Positions 33,438-43,648 are shown, numbered from the stretch's first letter. The stretch: DNA of 64,000 nt from CAVVSD01 sp963757125 (GCA_963757125.1 CAVWQP010000009.1:1550001-1614000), one strand, 5' to 3'. Notes: generated from the sequence alone by a model not told the origin. Translations and numbers: made by a program.

Positions 33438-34172
33438 ATGTCCGAGAACGGCTACGACGCGCAGGAGCTCATGACGATCAACGCCGCGCGCGAGCTGCGC
33501 GACGGCCTCGTCTGCCTCGTCGGCGTCGGCCCGCCCAACGCCGCCGCCAACCTCGCCCGCCGGACCCACGCGCCCAACACGGTGCTCGTCTACGAGTCCG
33601 GCGCGATCGGCGCGAAGCCGCGGCGCCTGCCGCTGTCGATCGGCGACGACGACCTGGCCGAGACCGCCGACGAGCTCGTCTCCGTCCCGGAGATGTTCAA
33701 CTACTGGGTCGGCGGCGGCCGCATCGACGTCGGGTTCCTCGGCGCGGCGCAGATCGATCGCAAGGGCAACATCAACACGACCGTCATCGGCGACTACGGC
33801 TCGCCGAAGGTGCGCCTCCCCGGCGCCGGCGGCGCCCCCGAGATCGCCGCCCGCGCCCGCGAGGTCATCGTCCTCGTGCGTCACTCCAAGCGCGTGTTCG
33901 TGGAGAAGATCGACTTCATCACCTCGATCGGCCCTGCCGGCGCGCCGATCGTGGTCATCACCGACCTGGGCGTCCTGCGCCCCGGGGAAGGCGGCGAGCT
34001 GGAGCTCACCGCGGTGCACGCGGGCGTCGAGGCCGACCAGGTCCGCGAGGCGACCGGCTGGGACCTCCGCGTCGCAGACGAGCTGCAGCACACCCCGCCG
34101 CCGAGCGACGAGGAGCTCGAGACACTGCGCGAGCTCCGCGCGTCGGCGGAGCGGGCGCCCGGGCCCGCCTGA
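33438..34172 (+). CDS. pcaJ: 3-oxoadipate CoA-transferase, subunit B (GctB-like)
   Basis: This 244-residue beta subunit carries the active-site glutamate in LVYESGAIGAKP, the loop GGGRIDVGFLGAAQIDRKGNINTT and VVITDLGVLRPGE. It works with the subunit encoded directly upstream; the stop and start codons abut. The reaction is CoA transfer from succinyl-CoA to 3-oxoadipate in the beta-ketoadipate pathway. The specificity is inferred from the thiolase and maleylacetate reductase downstream. Confidence 0.88.
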   Translation: MSENGYDAQELMTINAARELRDGLVCLVGVGPPNAAANLARRTHAPNTVLVYESGAIGAKPRRLPLSIGDDDLAETADELVSVPEMFNYWVGGGRIDVGFLGAAQIDRKGNINTTVIGDYGSPKVRLPGAGGAPEIAARAREVIVLVRHSKRVFVEKIDFITSIGPAGAPIVVITDLGVLRPGEGGELELTAVHAGVEADQVREATGWDLRVADELQHTPPPSDEELETLRELRASAERAPGPA

Positions 34173-34187
34173 CGGGGGCGCGCCGCC

Positions 34188-35354
34188 ACGCGTCTCGACC
34201 GTCGCCGGTTCCTGCGCCGCTCGGGCGGTGCCGTGGCGCTCCTCGGCGCCCCGTCGCTCCTCGCTGCGTGCGGGTCCGATCACGCCGCGCGCGCCGGCGG
34301 GGGCGCGCCGATCAGGATCGGGTACGTCACGCCGACGACGGGCCGGCTGGCGGCGTACGCCGCCGCGGACGACTTCACCGTCGCGACGGTCCGCGAGCTC
34401 GTCGAGGACGGCTTCGAGACCACCCACGGGACCTTCACGGTGGAGTTCCTCGTGGCGGACTCGGCGTCGGACCCCGACCGGGCCGCCGCCGCCGCGGGCG
34501 ACCTGATGGATGCGGGCGTCGCGCTCATGCTCGTGGCGGCGACCGCGGACACCGTCAACCCGGTGTCCGACGCGTGCGAGAAGCGCGGCGTCCCGTGCCT
34601 TTCGACGATGGTGCCGTGGCAGACGTGGTTCTTCGGCCGCAAGGGCAACCCGAACGCGCCGTTCCGCTCGACCTTCCACTTCTTCTGGGGGATCGAGGAC
34701 CTCGCGGTCACCTACCTCGACATGTGGGACGCCGTCCGCACGGATCGCACCGTCGGAGTCCTGCGACCGAGCGCGGGTCCCGGGTTCGCCGCGGCGGTGC
34801 GCCGCGCCGGCTACCGGTTCGTCGATCCGCGGGACGCGCAGATCGTCACCGGCGATCCCACGCCCGCCGGCCTCGCCGCGTTCGTCGCGGCGGGCCCGCT
34901 GCCGCCGGTCGTGACCGTCGGCACCGCGCCCATGTCCGAGTCACCGGCGGCGAACATCTCCACCGAGGCGTGGTGGACGCCCGACGTCCCGTTCATCTCG
35001 TCGCTGAAGGGCTGGTCGGCGGCCGAGCTGGCCGGCGCGTACCACGACGCCACGGGCCGGCGCTGGACGCAGCCGCTCGGCTCCGTCCACGCCCTCTTCG
35101 AGGTCGCGCTCGACGTCCTCACGCACGCCGACCCGCGCAACCGCGAGAGCATCGTCGCCGCGATCCGGGCCACAGAACTGCCGACGATCGTCGGCCCGGT
35201 GTCCTGGCGGCTCGGCCCCGTCGCCAACGTCGCGAGGACGCAGCTCGCCGGCGGCCAGTGGCGGCGCGGGGACGACGGCTGGGACCTCGAGCTCGTCTCG
35301 AACAAGGCAGCGCCGGACATCCCCACCACCTCCTCGATGGAACGGATAGGATAA
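34188..35354 (+). CDS. ABC-type substrate-binding lipoprotein (Leu/Ile/Val-like), non-standard start
   Basis: This 388-residue type I periplasmic-binding protein begins with a twin-arginine signal and lipobox (RLDRRRFLRRSGG ... LLAACGS). The ligand-binding fold follows, with IRIGYVTPTTGRLAAYAAAD, ADSASDPDRAAAAAGDLMDAGVALMLV and PVVTVGTAPMSE. It would sit on the membrane surface and bind an aromatic or carboxylate substrate for an importer. No permease or ATPase genes are present. Between the previous stop and the signal peptide there is no ATG, GTG or TTG; ACG at 34188, where ATG would be expected, is the likeliest start. It lies 15 nt after the CoA-transferase gene, so it belongs to that operon. 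Confidence 0.75.
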   Translation, partial: TRLDRRRFLRRSGGAVALLGAPSLLAACGSDHAARAGGGAPIRIGYVTPTTGRLAAYAAADDFTVATVRELVEDGFETTHGTFTVEFLVADSASDPDRAAAAAGDLMDAGVALMLVAATADTVNPVSDACEKRGVPCLSTMVPWQTWFFGRKGNPNAPFRSTFHFFWGIEDLAVTYLDMWDAVRTDRTVGVLRPSAGPGFAAAVRRAGYRFVDPRDAQIVTGDPTPAGLAAFVAAGPLPPVVTVGTAPMSESPAANISTEAWWTPDVPFISSLKGWSAAELAGAYHDATGRRWTQPLGSVHALFEVALDVLTHADPRNRESIVAAIRATELPTIVGPVSWRLGPVANVARTQLAGGQWRRGDDGWDLELVSNKAAPDIPTTSSMERIG

Positions 35355-35355
35355 T
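35350..35355 (+). promoter_or_regulatory. probable -10 element for the maleylacetate reductase operon
   Basis: GATAAT lies 15 bp upstream of the perfect inverted repeat at 35371-35387. It implies a transcription start near 35362. Confidence 0.5.
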
Positions 35356-35370
35356 CGTCATGCGCACAAG

Positions 35371-35387
35371 TGTTCGCACAGCGAACA
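35371..35387 (+). promoter_or_regulatory. probable IclR operator, perfect 7-3-7 inverted repeat
   Basis: TGTTCGC-ACA-GCGAACA is a perfect interrupted palindrome. It sits between a GATAAT hexamer and the maleylacetate reductase start, just after the expected transcription start. A similar site lies at 32604-32620. Confidence 0.65.
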
Positions 35388-35409
35388 GCCAGCGCTCAAG
35401 GGTTGGGTC

Positions 35410-36513
35410 ATGAGCATCGGCTCGTTCACCTACGACGCGCTGCCCGGGCGCGTCGTCTTCGCCGCCGGATCGTCGCGGGAGCTGCTCGCCGCGGAGGTCG
35501 ACCGGCTCGACGTCCATCGCCTCCTGCTGATCGCCACGGTGCAGGAGCGACCGTTGGCCGAGGAGCTCTCCGCCGTGCTCGGCGACCGCGTCGTCGGCGT
35601 CTTCGACGAGGTCCGCCCGCACGTCCCCAACGAGGTGGCCGAGCGCGCCCGCGGGGTGGCCGCCGAGACGGGGGCCGACGCGCTGCTCAGCATCGGCGGC
35701 GGCTCGACGACCGGCACGGCGAAGATCATCGCCCTCGTCACCGGCCTGCCGATCATCGCGGTGCCGACGACGTACGCCGGCTCGGAGATGACGCCGGTCT
35801 GGGGCATGACGACCGCGTCGCGCAAGGAGACCGGCAACGACCGCAAGGTCCTGCCGAAGACCGTCGTCTACGACCCCGAGCTGACGGTCTCGCTGCCGGC
35901 CTTCATCACCGGCCCGAGCGCGATCAACGCGATGGCGCACTGCGTCGAGGCGTTCTACGCGCCGGGGGCGAACCCGATCACGTCGCTCGTGGCCGAGGAG
36001 GGCATCCGCGCCATCGCCCAGGGCGTGCCGGTCGCGGTCGAGCGTCCCGACGACCTCGGCGGGCGCTCGGACACGCTCTACGGCGCGTACCTCGCCGGCG
36101 CGGCCTTCGCGGTCGGCGGCTCGGCGATCCACCACAAGATCTGCCACGTGCTGGGCGGCGCCTACGACCTGCCCCATGCCGACCTGCACACCGTCGTCCT
36201 CCCGTACGCGACCGCCTTCAACGCGAAGGAGCTGCCGGAGGTCTCCGCGCGCGTCGCACGCGCGCTGGGCGCCGACGGCACCGACGCCGCGGCCGCCATC
36301 CAGGCGCTCGCGCTGCGCATCGGCGCCCCGACCGCGCTGCGCGACATCGGGATGCGCGAGGAGGACCTCGACGAGGCGACCGGCCTCGTGCTGGAGAAGA
36401 TCCCGGCCGACAACCCCCGCCCGGCCAACCCCCAGAACATCCGGGGGCTGCTGGACGACGCTTATACCGGCCGTCTGCTCCGTGCGGACGAGCCGGCGAC
36501 GACGAGGAGCTGA
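35410..36513 (+). CDS. maleylacetate reductase
   Basis: This 367-residue iron-type alcohol dehydrogenase family enzyme matches maleylacetate reductases. It has FTYDALPGRVVFAAGSSREL at the start, LLSIGGGSTTGTAKIIALVTGLPIIAVPTTYAGSEMTPVWG, and the histidine-rich catalytic region INAMAHCVEAFYAP and AIHHKICHVLGGAYDLPHADLHTVVLP (shown only as order marks). It reduces maleylacetate to 3-oxoadipate with NAD(P)H. That is the step after hydroxyquinol ring cleavage. AAGGG precedes the ATG. Its TGA lies one base before the next ATG. It is the first gene of the second transcription unit of the cluster. Confidence 0.94.
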   Translation: MSIGSFTYDALPGRVVFAAGSSRELLAAEVDRLDVHRLLLIATVQERPLAEELSAVLGDRVVGVFDEVRPHVPNEVAERARGVAAETGADALLSIGGGSTTGTAKIIALVTGLPIIAVPTTYAGSEMTPVWGMTTASRKETGNDRKVLPKTVVYDPELTVSLPAFITGPSAINAMAHCVEAFYAPGANPITSLVAEEGIRAIAQGVPVAVERPDDLGGRSDTLYGAYLAGAAFAVGGSAIHHKICHVLGGAYDLPHADLHTVVLPYATAFNAKELPEVSARVARALGADGTDAAAAIQALALRIGAPTALRDIGMREEDLDEATGLVLEKIPADNPRPANPQNIRGLLDDAYTGRLLRADEPATTRS

Positions 36514-36514
36514 G

Positions 36515-37729
36515 ATGGGTCAGAACGAGGCATGGATCGTCGGCGCGGTGCGCACGCCGATCGGGCGCCACGGCGGCGTCCTGTCGAGCGTGCGGCCCGA
36601 CGACCTCGGGTCCTACGCGCTGAGGGCGGTCGCCGAGCGGACGGGCATCGACCCGGCCGAGGTCGAGGACGTCATCTTCGGCTGCGCCAACCAGGCCGGT
36701 GAGGACAACCGCGACGTCGCACGCATGTGCCTCCTGCTCGCGGACTGGCCCGTCGAGGTCGCCGGCGTCACCGTCAACCGCCTCTGCGGCTCGGGCCTGG
36801 AGGCCGTCGCGCAGGCGTCGCGCGCCGTGCGCCTCGGCGAGGCCGACGTCTTCGTCGGAGGCGGCGTGGAGTCGATGACGCGCGCGCCGTACGCGCTGGC
36901 CAAGAGCGCCCGTCCGTTCGGCGTCGGTGCGCCCGAGATCGTCGACACCGTGCTCGGCTGGCGCTTCACGAACCCTTGGATGAAGGAGCACGGCCACACC
37001 GACTCGCTCGGTCAGACCGCGGAGAACGTCGCCGCCGAGCGCGACATCTCGCGGCCCGACCAGGACGCCTTCGCACTGCACAGCCACGCCAAGGCGGTCG
37101 CAGCGCAGGACGCAGGTCGCTTCGACGACGAGCTCGTGCCCGTGACGGTGAAGGGCCGCAAGGGCGACACGGTCGTCGACGCCGACGAGGGTCCGCGCCG
37201 CGACTCCTCCATCGAGACGCTCGCGAAGCTGCGCCCGGCGTTCACGAAGGACGGCTCGGTGACGGCGGGCAACTCGAGCCCGCTCAACGACGGCGCCGCC
37301 GCGGTGATGGTCGTCTCCGACGGCTACGCGAAGGCGCACGGGCTGACGCCACTGGCGAAGATCCGCGCGACCGCGGTCGCGGGCGTGCCGCCCCGGGTCA
37401 TGGGCCTCGGCCCCGTCCCGGCGGTCGCGAAGGTGCTCGACCGCGCCGGCGTGAAGCTGGACGACATCGGGCTCATCGAGCTCAACGAGGCGTTCGCCGC
37501 GCAGTCGCTGGGCTGCACCCGCGAGTGGGGGCTGGCCGACGACGACCCGCGCGTGAACCCCAACGGCGGCGCGATCGCGCTGGGGCACCCGCTCGGCGCA
37601 TCCGGCGCGCGGCTGCTCACGACGCTCGTCCACGAGATGGGCCGCCGGGACGACGTGAGCCTCGGGCTCGCAACGATGTGCATCGGCGTCGGCCAGGGCA
37701 TCGCCATGGTGGTGGAGAAGGTCGGATAG
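36515..37729 (+). CDS. pcaF: 3-oxoadipyl-CoA thiolase
   Basis: This 404-residue thiolase has the acyl-enzyme cysteine in TVNRLCGSGLEAVAQA (about residue 90), the GGVESMTRAPY motif, NEAFAAQSLGC, and the C-terminal catalytic GGAIALGHPLGASGARL and CIGVGQG. In this context it cleaves 3-oxoadipyl-CoA with CoA to succinyl-CoA and acetyl-CoA. The residues ENRDVAR and TAGNSSPLNDGAAA agree with the PcaF/PaaJ branch. It follows maleylacetate reductase with a one-base gap. Confidence 0.93.
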   Translation: MGQNEAWIVGAVRTPIGRHGGVLSSVRPDDLGSYALRAVAERTGIDPAEVEDVIFGCANQAGEDNRDVARMCLLLADWPVEVAGVTVNRLCGSGLEAVAQASRAVRLGEADVFVGGGVESMTRAPYALAKSARPFGVGAPEIVDTVLGWRFTNPWMKEHGHTDSLGQTAENVAAERDISRPDQDAFALHSHAKAVAAQDAGRFDDELVPVTVKGRKGDTVVDADEGPRRDSSIETLAKLRPAFTKDGSVTAGNSSPLNDGAAAVMVVSDGYAKAHGLTPLAKIRATAVAGVPPRVMGLGPVPAVAKVLDRAGVKLDDIGLIELNEAFAAQSLGCTREWGLADDDPRVNPNGGAIALGHPLGASGARLLTTLVHEMGRRDDVSLGLATMCIGVGQGIAMVVEKVG

Positions 37730-37735
37730 GTTCGG

Positions 37736-37751
37736 TCAACCACGGGGTTGA
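37736..37751 (+). other. intercistronic hairpin between thiolase and dioxygenase genes
   Basis: TCAACC-ACGG-GGTTGA forms a 6-bp stem in the 37-nt gap before the dioxygenase ribosome site GAGAGGGAG. It could be an mRNA-processing or stability element; there is no T-run. Confidence 0.35.
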
Positions 37752-37766
37752 GAGAGGGAGCTGGCA

Positions 37767-38657
37767 ATGCCTGACACCGCAAGGCGCAATCTGTCGGATG
37801 AACTGCTCACGCAGGTCGTCCTGGAGAGCTTCGACAACGCCCAGTCACCGCGCATCAAGGAGGTGCTGCAGTCGCTCGTGAAGCATCTGCACGCCTTCGC
37901 GGTCGACGTGCAGCTCACCGAGGAGGAGTGGGCGTACGGGATCGACTTCCTGACGCGCACGGGCCACATCAGCGACGACAAGCGACAGGAGTTCATCCTC
38001 CTGTCGGACGTGCTCGGCCTGTCGATGCAGGTCATCGGCATCAACCACGCGGTGCCGGACGGCGCGACCGAGAACACGGTGTTCGGCCCGTTCTTCGTGG
38101 CCAACTCGCCGCAGTTCACGAACGGCGACGACATCGCCAACGGCGCCTCGGGCATCCCGTGCTACTTCCACGGCGACGTGCGCACGGGGACCGGCGAGAC
38201 GATCGAGGGGGCCAACCTCGAGATCTGGATGGCCGACGACGAGGGCAACTACGACGTCCAGTACGCCGAGCTCGACCACGCACAGGGCCGCGGCCACATC
38301 TCCTCCTCGGAGGAGGGCAAGTACTGGTTCTGGTCGGTGCTGCCCGAGGCCTATCCGATCCCGCACGACGGCCCGGTCGGCGATCTGCTCAAGGGCGCCG
38401 GCCGCCATCCGTGGCGTCCCGCGCACATCCACTTCCAGATCAGCGCGCCCGGCTACAAGACGTGCACGACGCACGTCTTCGTCGACGGCGACGAGTACCT
38501 GGACTCCGACGCCGTCTTCGGGGTGAAGAGCTCGCTCATCCAGGGCTTCGACCACCACGACGCCGGGACGGACACGCCCGACGGCCGCGACATCGGCGGC
38601 GGCGAGTGGTGGGAGATGCACTACGACTTCGTGCTGGCAGCGGAGGACGACAAGTGA
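37767..38657 (+). CDS. hydroxyquinol 1,2-dioxygenase (intradiol)
   Basis: This 296-residue non-haem Fe(III) intradiol dioxygenase has the N-terminal helical domain (LTEEEWAYGIDFLTRTGHISDDKRQEFILLSDVLG) and the catalytic beta domain. The ligands appear as Tyr in EGNYDVQY, Tyr in LPEAYPIPHDGP and the two His of RPAHIHFQI. TENTVFGPFF and DGDEYLDSDAVFGVK are typical of hydroxyquinol/chlorocatechol enzymes. It cleaves hydroxyquinol between C1 and C2 to maleylacetate. Hydroxyquinol rather than catechol is favoured because a maleylacetate reductase is present and no muconate cycloisomerase is. It overlaps the monooxygenase start by GTGA. Confidence 0.93.
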   Translation: MPDTARRNLSDELLTQVVLESFDNAQSPRIKEVLQSLVKHLHAFAVDVQLTEEEWAYGIDFLTRTGHISDDKRQEFILLSDVLGLSMQVIGINHAVPDGATENTVFGPFFVANSPQFTNGDDIANGASGIPCYFHGDVRTGTGETIEGANLEIWMADDEGNYDVQYAELDHAQGRGHISSSEEGKYWFWSVLPEAYPIPHDGPVGDLLKGAGRHPWRPAHIHFQISAPGYKTCTTHVFVDGDEYLDSDAVFGVKSSLIQGFDHHDAGTDTPDGRDIGGGEWWEMHYDFVLAAEDDK

Positions 38658-40420
38658 CGGTGCTCGAGACCGACGTCCTCATCGTCGGCAGCGGTCCCGC
38701 CGGCGGCGCCAGCGCGCTCTTCCTGAGCACGCTCGGCGTCGACAACGTCTGCATCACGAAGTACCGCTGGACGGCGAACACGCCGCGGGCGCACATCACC
38801 AACCAGCGCACGATGGAGGTCCTCCGGGACGCCGGTGTCGAGGGCGACGTCCTGGAGAAGGGGGTGCCGAACGAGCTCATGGGCCAGACCTCGTTCTGCA
38901 CGAGCCTGGCCGGCGAGGAGCTCGCGCGGCTGCACACCTGGGGCACGCACCCCGCGCGCAAGGCCGAGTACACGCTCGCCAGCCCGTCCGAGCACGTCGA
39001 CATCCCGCAGACCTACATGGAGCCGATCCTGATCGGCCACGCCGCAGAGCGCGGGTCGAGGGTGCGCTTCGACACCGAGTACCTCTCGCACGTGCAGGAC
39101 GACGAGGGCGTCACGACGACCGTGCGCGACCGTCGGACGGGCACCGAGTACACGATTCGCTCGAAGTACCTCATCGGCGCCGACGGCGGCCGCTCGCAGA
39201 TCGCGCAGGACATCGGCCTGCCGTCCGAGGGCGTCATGGACTGGGCGGGCTCGATGAACATCGTGCTCGAGGCCGACCTCACGCACCTCGTCGAGCACCG
39301 CCCGAGCGTCCTGTACTGGGTGCTGCAGCCGGGCTCCAACGTGGGCGGCATCGGCCTCGGCCTCGTGCGCATGGTGCGCCCGTGGAACGAGTGGCTCATC
39401 GTCTGGGGCTACGACATCAACGAGCCCCCGCCGGTCGTCGACGACGAGGCCGCGATCGAGATCGCGCGCAACCTCATCGGCGACCACGACGTCCCGATCA
39501 AGATCAAGTCGACGTCGGTCTGGGGCAACAACAAGTGGTACGCCACCGAGTACACCCGCGGCCGGGTCTACTGCATGGGCGACGCCTGCCACCGGCACCC
39601 GCCGAGCAACGGCCTCGGCTCCAACACGTCGATCCAGGACGCCTACAACCTCGCCTGGAAGCTCGCGCTGGTTGTGCAGGGCAAGGCGGCCCCGAGCCTG
39701 CTCGACACCTACCAGGACGAGCGCGCTCCGATCGGCAAGCAGATCGTCCTGCGGGCGAACAAGAGCATCGAGGAGTTCGGCCCGATCTTCGACGCGCTGG
39801 GCCTGCTCGACACGAGCGACCCGGACGTCATGAAGGCGCACATGGAGGCCCGCAAGGAGGACACGCCGGAGGCGGCCGACCAGCGGCGCAAGCTGCGTGA
39901 GGCGATCGAGCTGAAGAACTACGAGTTCAACGCCCACGGCGTGGAGATGAACCACCGCTACCGCTCGTCCGCCGTCGTGAGCGACGGGACGCCGGAGCCG
40001 GAGTTCACCCGCGACCCCGAGCTGTACTACCACCCCACGACGTGGCCGGGCGCGCGCCTGCCGCACGTGTGGCTGGAGCAGGCCGGCCGCAAGGTCTCCA
40101 ACCACGACCTGGCGGGCAAGGGCCGGTTCGCGCTGTTCACCGGCATCGGCGGCGACGCGTGGGTCGAGGCGGCCCAGGCCGTGACGGCGAGCACCGGCGT
40201 GGAGATCGCGGCGTACGTCATCGGCCCGGGCCGCGACGTGCTCGACACCTACGACGACTGGGCCCGCGCCCGCGAGGTCGAGGAGTCCGGCGCCGTCCTC
40301 GTGCGGCCCGACGGCATGGTGGCGTGGCGCAGCAGCGCGCTCCCCGACGATCCGACGGCCGCGCTGGGTGCGGCGATGGGACAGCTCCTGGGCCTCGCCG
40401 CGGAGGTCGCCGCCTCCTAA
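38654..40420 (+). CDS. FAD-dependent aromatic monooxygenase (TfdB/PheA-like)
   Basis: This 588-residue class A flavoprotein hydroxylase has the dinucleotide fold VLIVGSGPAGGASALFLS, the hinge RAHITNQRTMEVLRDAGV, the second FAD motif YLIGADGGRSQIAQDIG and RVYCMGDACHRHPPSNGLGSNTSIQDAYNLAWKLALV (quoted as order mark). A C-terminal thioredoxin-like domain follows. It resembles 2,4-dichlorophenol 6-monooxygenase and phenol/resorcinol hydroxylases. It probably adds a hydroxyl ortho to a phenolic OH, giving hydroxyquinol from resorcinol, hydroquinone or a substituted phenol. GTG overlaps the dioxygenase stop. The exact substrate is inference. Confidence 0.88.
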   Translation: MTVLETDVLIVGSGPAGGASALFLSTLGVDNVCITKYRWTANTPRAHITNQRTMEVLRDAGVEGDVLEKGVPNELMGQTSFCTSLAGEELARLHTWGTHPARKAEYTLASPSEHVDIPQTYMEPILIGHAAERGSRVRFDTEYLSHVQDDEGVTTTVRDRRTGTEYTIRSKYLIGADGGRSQIAQDIGLPSEGVMDWAGSMNIVLEADLTHLVEHRPSVLYWVLQPGSNVGGIGLGLVRMVRPWNEWLIVWGYDINEPPPVVDDEAAIEIARNLIGDHDVPIKIKSTSVWGNNKWYATEYTRGRVYCMGDACHRHPPSNGLGSNTSIQDAYNLAWKLALVVQGKAAPSLLDTYQDERAPIGKQIVLRANKSIEEFGPIFDALGLLDTSDPDVMKAHMEARKEDTPEAADQRRKLREAIELKNYEFNAHGVEMNHRYRSSAVVSDGTPEPEFTRDPELYYHPTTWPGARLPHVWLEQAGRKVSNHDLAGKGRFALFTGIGGDAWVEAAQAVTASTGVEIAAYVIGPGRDVLDTYDDWARAREVEESGAVLVRPDGMVAWRSSALPDDPTAALGAAMGQLLGLAAEVAAS

Positions 40421-40455
40421 CCTCCGTCTCGGCTTCACCACAGAAGGGGGCGACG

Positions 40456-42135
40456 ATGGGCTCGGACGGGATCGCGGTGCGGGAGACGGCGCGGCCGGCG
40501 GCGGCCGGAGCGGTGGACGTGCAGGCCGACGTCGTGGTCGTCGGCGGTGGCGGCGGGGGACTCCCCGCCGCCCTGTTCAGCCGCTGGCTCGGCGACGACG
40601 TGGTCCTCCTGGAGAAGGCGCAGGAGCTCGGAGGGACCGCCCTGAAGGCCGCCTTCTGGTACTGGGTGCCGCACAACGAGCCGATGACGGCGCTCGGCAT
40701 CGAGGACCCCGAGGAGGACTTCCTGCGCTACTGCGCGCGGCTGTCGCGGCCGGAGTCCTACGACCCCGACAGCCCGACGCTCGGCCTCAGCGCGTGGGAG
40801 CTCGACCAGATCCGGGCGATCTACGAGAGCGCATCGCCCGCCGCCGAGCTGCTGGCCGAGCGCGGAGCGCTGCCCTACCGCCACTGCGAGGCGGTCCCCG
40901 ACTACTGGTCCGAGCTGCCCGAGGACAAGGCCCCGACCGGCCGCGTGCTCGTGCCGGTCGACGCCCGCGAGTCGATGTCCGACGGCGGGCTGAACGCCAT
41001 CCGCACGCTGAGCGCCGCCGCCGAGCGCGACGGCGTCGACGTGCGGACCGGGCACCGCGTGCAGCGCGTCATCACCGACGGCGACGCGGTCGTCGGCGTC
41101 GAGGCGACGACGGCGGACGGCTCCACCGTGCGCGTCGGCGCGCGCAAGGCGGTCGTCTTCGCGTCGGGCGGCTTCACCCACGATCCCGAGCTGCGGGCGA
41201 ACTTCCTGTCCGCGCCGGTCTACGGCGGGTGCGCCGCGGTCACGAACGAGGGCGACCTCGTGCGCATCGCCGGGCCGCTGGGCGCGCAGCTGCGCAACAT
41301 GAACAACGCGTGGATGTGCCCGATCCCGCTGGAGACGGCGCTCGCGCGCGACCCCGGGCTCGTCGGGATGTTCTCCGTCGCCGGCGACTCGATGCTGTTC
41401 GTCGACAAGGCCGGCCACCGCGTCGTCAACGAGAAGCTGCCGTACAACGAGCTCGCGCAGACGTTCTTCCGCTGGGACCCGCTCGCCGGCGAGTACCCGC
41501 ACCTCGTGCTCGTCCAGGTCTGGGACGAGCGCAGCCAGCGTCACAGCGCGAGCGACGAGTACGGGCGGCTCATCGTCGGCGACACCGGGGCGAGCGACGC
41601 GCACGTCATCCGCGGGGAGACGCTGGAGGAGCTCGCCGACGCCGTCCGCGCGCGCTTCGAGCGCGTGGCCTACGCCACCGGCGGCGCCGCCACGAGCGAG
41701 GACTTCCTGGTCAACCTGCAGGCCAGCATCGTCCGCTTCAACGAGCTCGCCCACGGCGGCGTCGACGAGGACTTCGGCCGCGGCGAGCGCGCCGTGCAGC
41801 AGCTCTTCAACGGGGACGTGAAGGACGAGCCGGGCCGCACGAACCCGACGATGTGGCCGATCGCGGGGGAGGGGCCGTACTACGCGGCGCTCGTCACCGG
41901 CGGGACACTGGACACGAAGGGCGGCCCGAAGACGACCTCCGACGGCCAGGTCGTCGACGACATGGACCGTCCGATCCCGGGGCTCTACGGGGTCGGCAAC
42001 TGCGTCGCCTCTCCGTCGGCCCGCGCCTACTGGGCGGGCGGCGGGACGCTCGGGCCGATCATCGCCTACGCCTACCGCGCGGCCCGCGCCGCGCACGCCG
42101 AGCCCGTCCGGACAGCGTCGCTGGCCGGCGCATAG
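40456..42135 (+). CDS. FAD-binding dehydrogenase (3-ketosteroid dehydrogenase / fumarate reductase-like)
   Basis: This 559-residue flavoprotein has DVVVVGGGGGGLPAALFSRWLGDDVVLLEKAQELGGT, AVVFASGGFTHDPELRANFL, and the C-terminal PYYAALVTGGTLDTKGGPKTTSDGQVVDDMDRPIPGLYGVGNCVASPSARAYWAGGGTLGP (condensed as marker). This places it with KstD-like and fumarate-reductase-like dehydrogenases. Such enzymes insert double bonds next to a ring ketone. In this cluster it could aromatise an alicyclic ketone precursor; that is inference. AAGGGGG precedes the ATG, 35 nt after the monooxygenase stop. Confidence 0.85.
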   Translation: MGSDGIAVRETARPAAAGAVDVQADVVVVGGGGGGLPAALFSRWLGDDVVLLEKAQELGGTALKAAFWYWVPHNEPMTALGIEDPEEDFLRYCARLSRPESYDPDSPTLGLSAWELDQIRAIYESASPAAELLAERGALPYRHCEAVPDYWSELPEDKAPTGRVLVPVDARESMSDGGLNAIRTLSAAAERDGVDVRTGHRVQRVITDGDAVVGVEATTADGSTVRVGARKAVVFASGGFTHDPELRANFLSAPVYGGCAAVTNEGDLVRIAGPLGAQLRNMNNAWMCPIPLETALARDPGLVGMFSVAGDSMLFVDKAGHRVVNEKLPYNELAQTFFRWDPLAGEYPHLVLVQVWDERSQRHSASDEYGRLIVGDTGASDAHVIRGETLEELADAVRARFERVAYATGGAATSEDFLVNLQASIVRFNELAHGGVDEDFGRGERAVQQLFNGDVKDEPGRTNPTMWPIAGEGPYYAALVTGGTLDTKGGPKTTSDGQVVDDMDRPIPGLYGVGNCVASPSARAYWAGGGTLGPIIAYAYRAARAAHAEPVRTASLAGA

Positions 42136-42149
42136 CGAGAGGAGATCCC

Positions 42150-42628
42150 ATGGCAGTCACCACGCAGACCATGACCGACGAGCAGCGCAAGTCCGTCGCG
42201 GTCGAGTACCTCAAGGCGTTCGACAACGGGGGCATCACGTCGACCGGCGCGAGCATCCTGGAGCTGTTCGCGACCGACGCGCAGGTCTACTTCCCGAAGT
42301 GGGGGATCGCCAACGGCCGCGAGGAGATCGGCGAGATGTTCGGTGCGGTCGGATCGAACCTCGTGTCGATCCGCCACGACTACGCGAACTTCAACTGGAT
42401 CTTCAGCGGCAGCGACACGATCGTCGCCGAGGGGACCTCCTACGGCGAGCACAAGGACGGCCCGTGGCGCGCCGACGTCCCGGCCTGGGGCGCGGGGCGC
42501 TGGTGCGACGTCTTCGAGATCCGCGACTTCCTCATCCAGCGCTGCTTCATCTACCTCGACCCCGACTACGCGGGCAAGGACGCGGACCGCTACCCGTGGA
42601 TCGCCGAGCGCGAGGCAGCGGCACCGGC

Positions 42629-42632
<4 letters not shown>
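42150..42632 (+). CDS. SnoaL-like (NTF2-fold) protein
   Basis: This 160-residue protein of the NTF2/SnoaL type has SVAVEYLKAFDNGG, SILELFATDAQVYFPKWGIANGREEIGEMF and the terminal strands. Relatives include dehydratases, isomerases and ring-hydroxylating beta subunits. Several acids, histidines and tyrosines line the likely cavity (SIRHDYANFNW). It lies between the KstD-like and LLM genes and overlaps the latter by GTGA, so it very probably acts on the same substrate. The ribosome site GAGAGGAG is strong. Confidence 0.8.
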
Positions 42633-43648
<1,016 letters not shown>

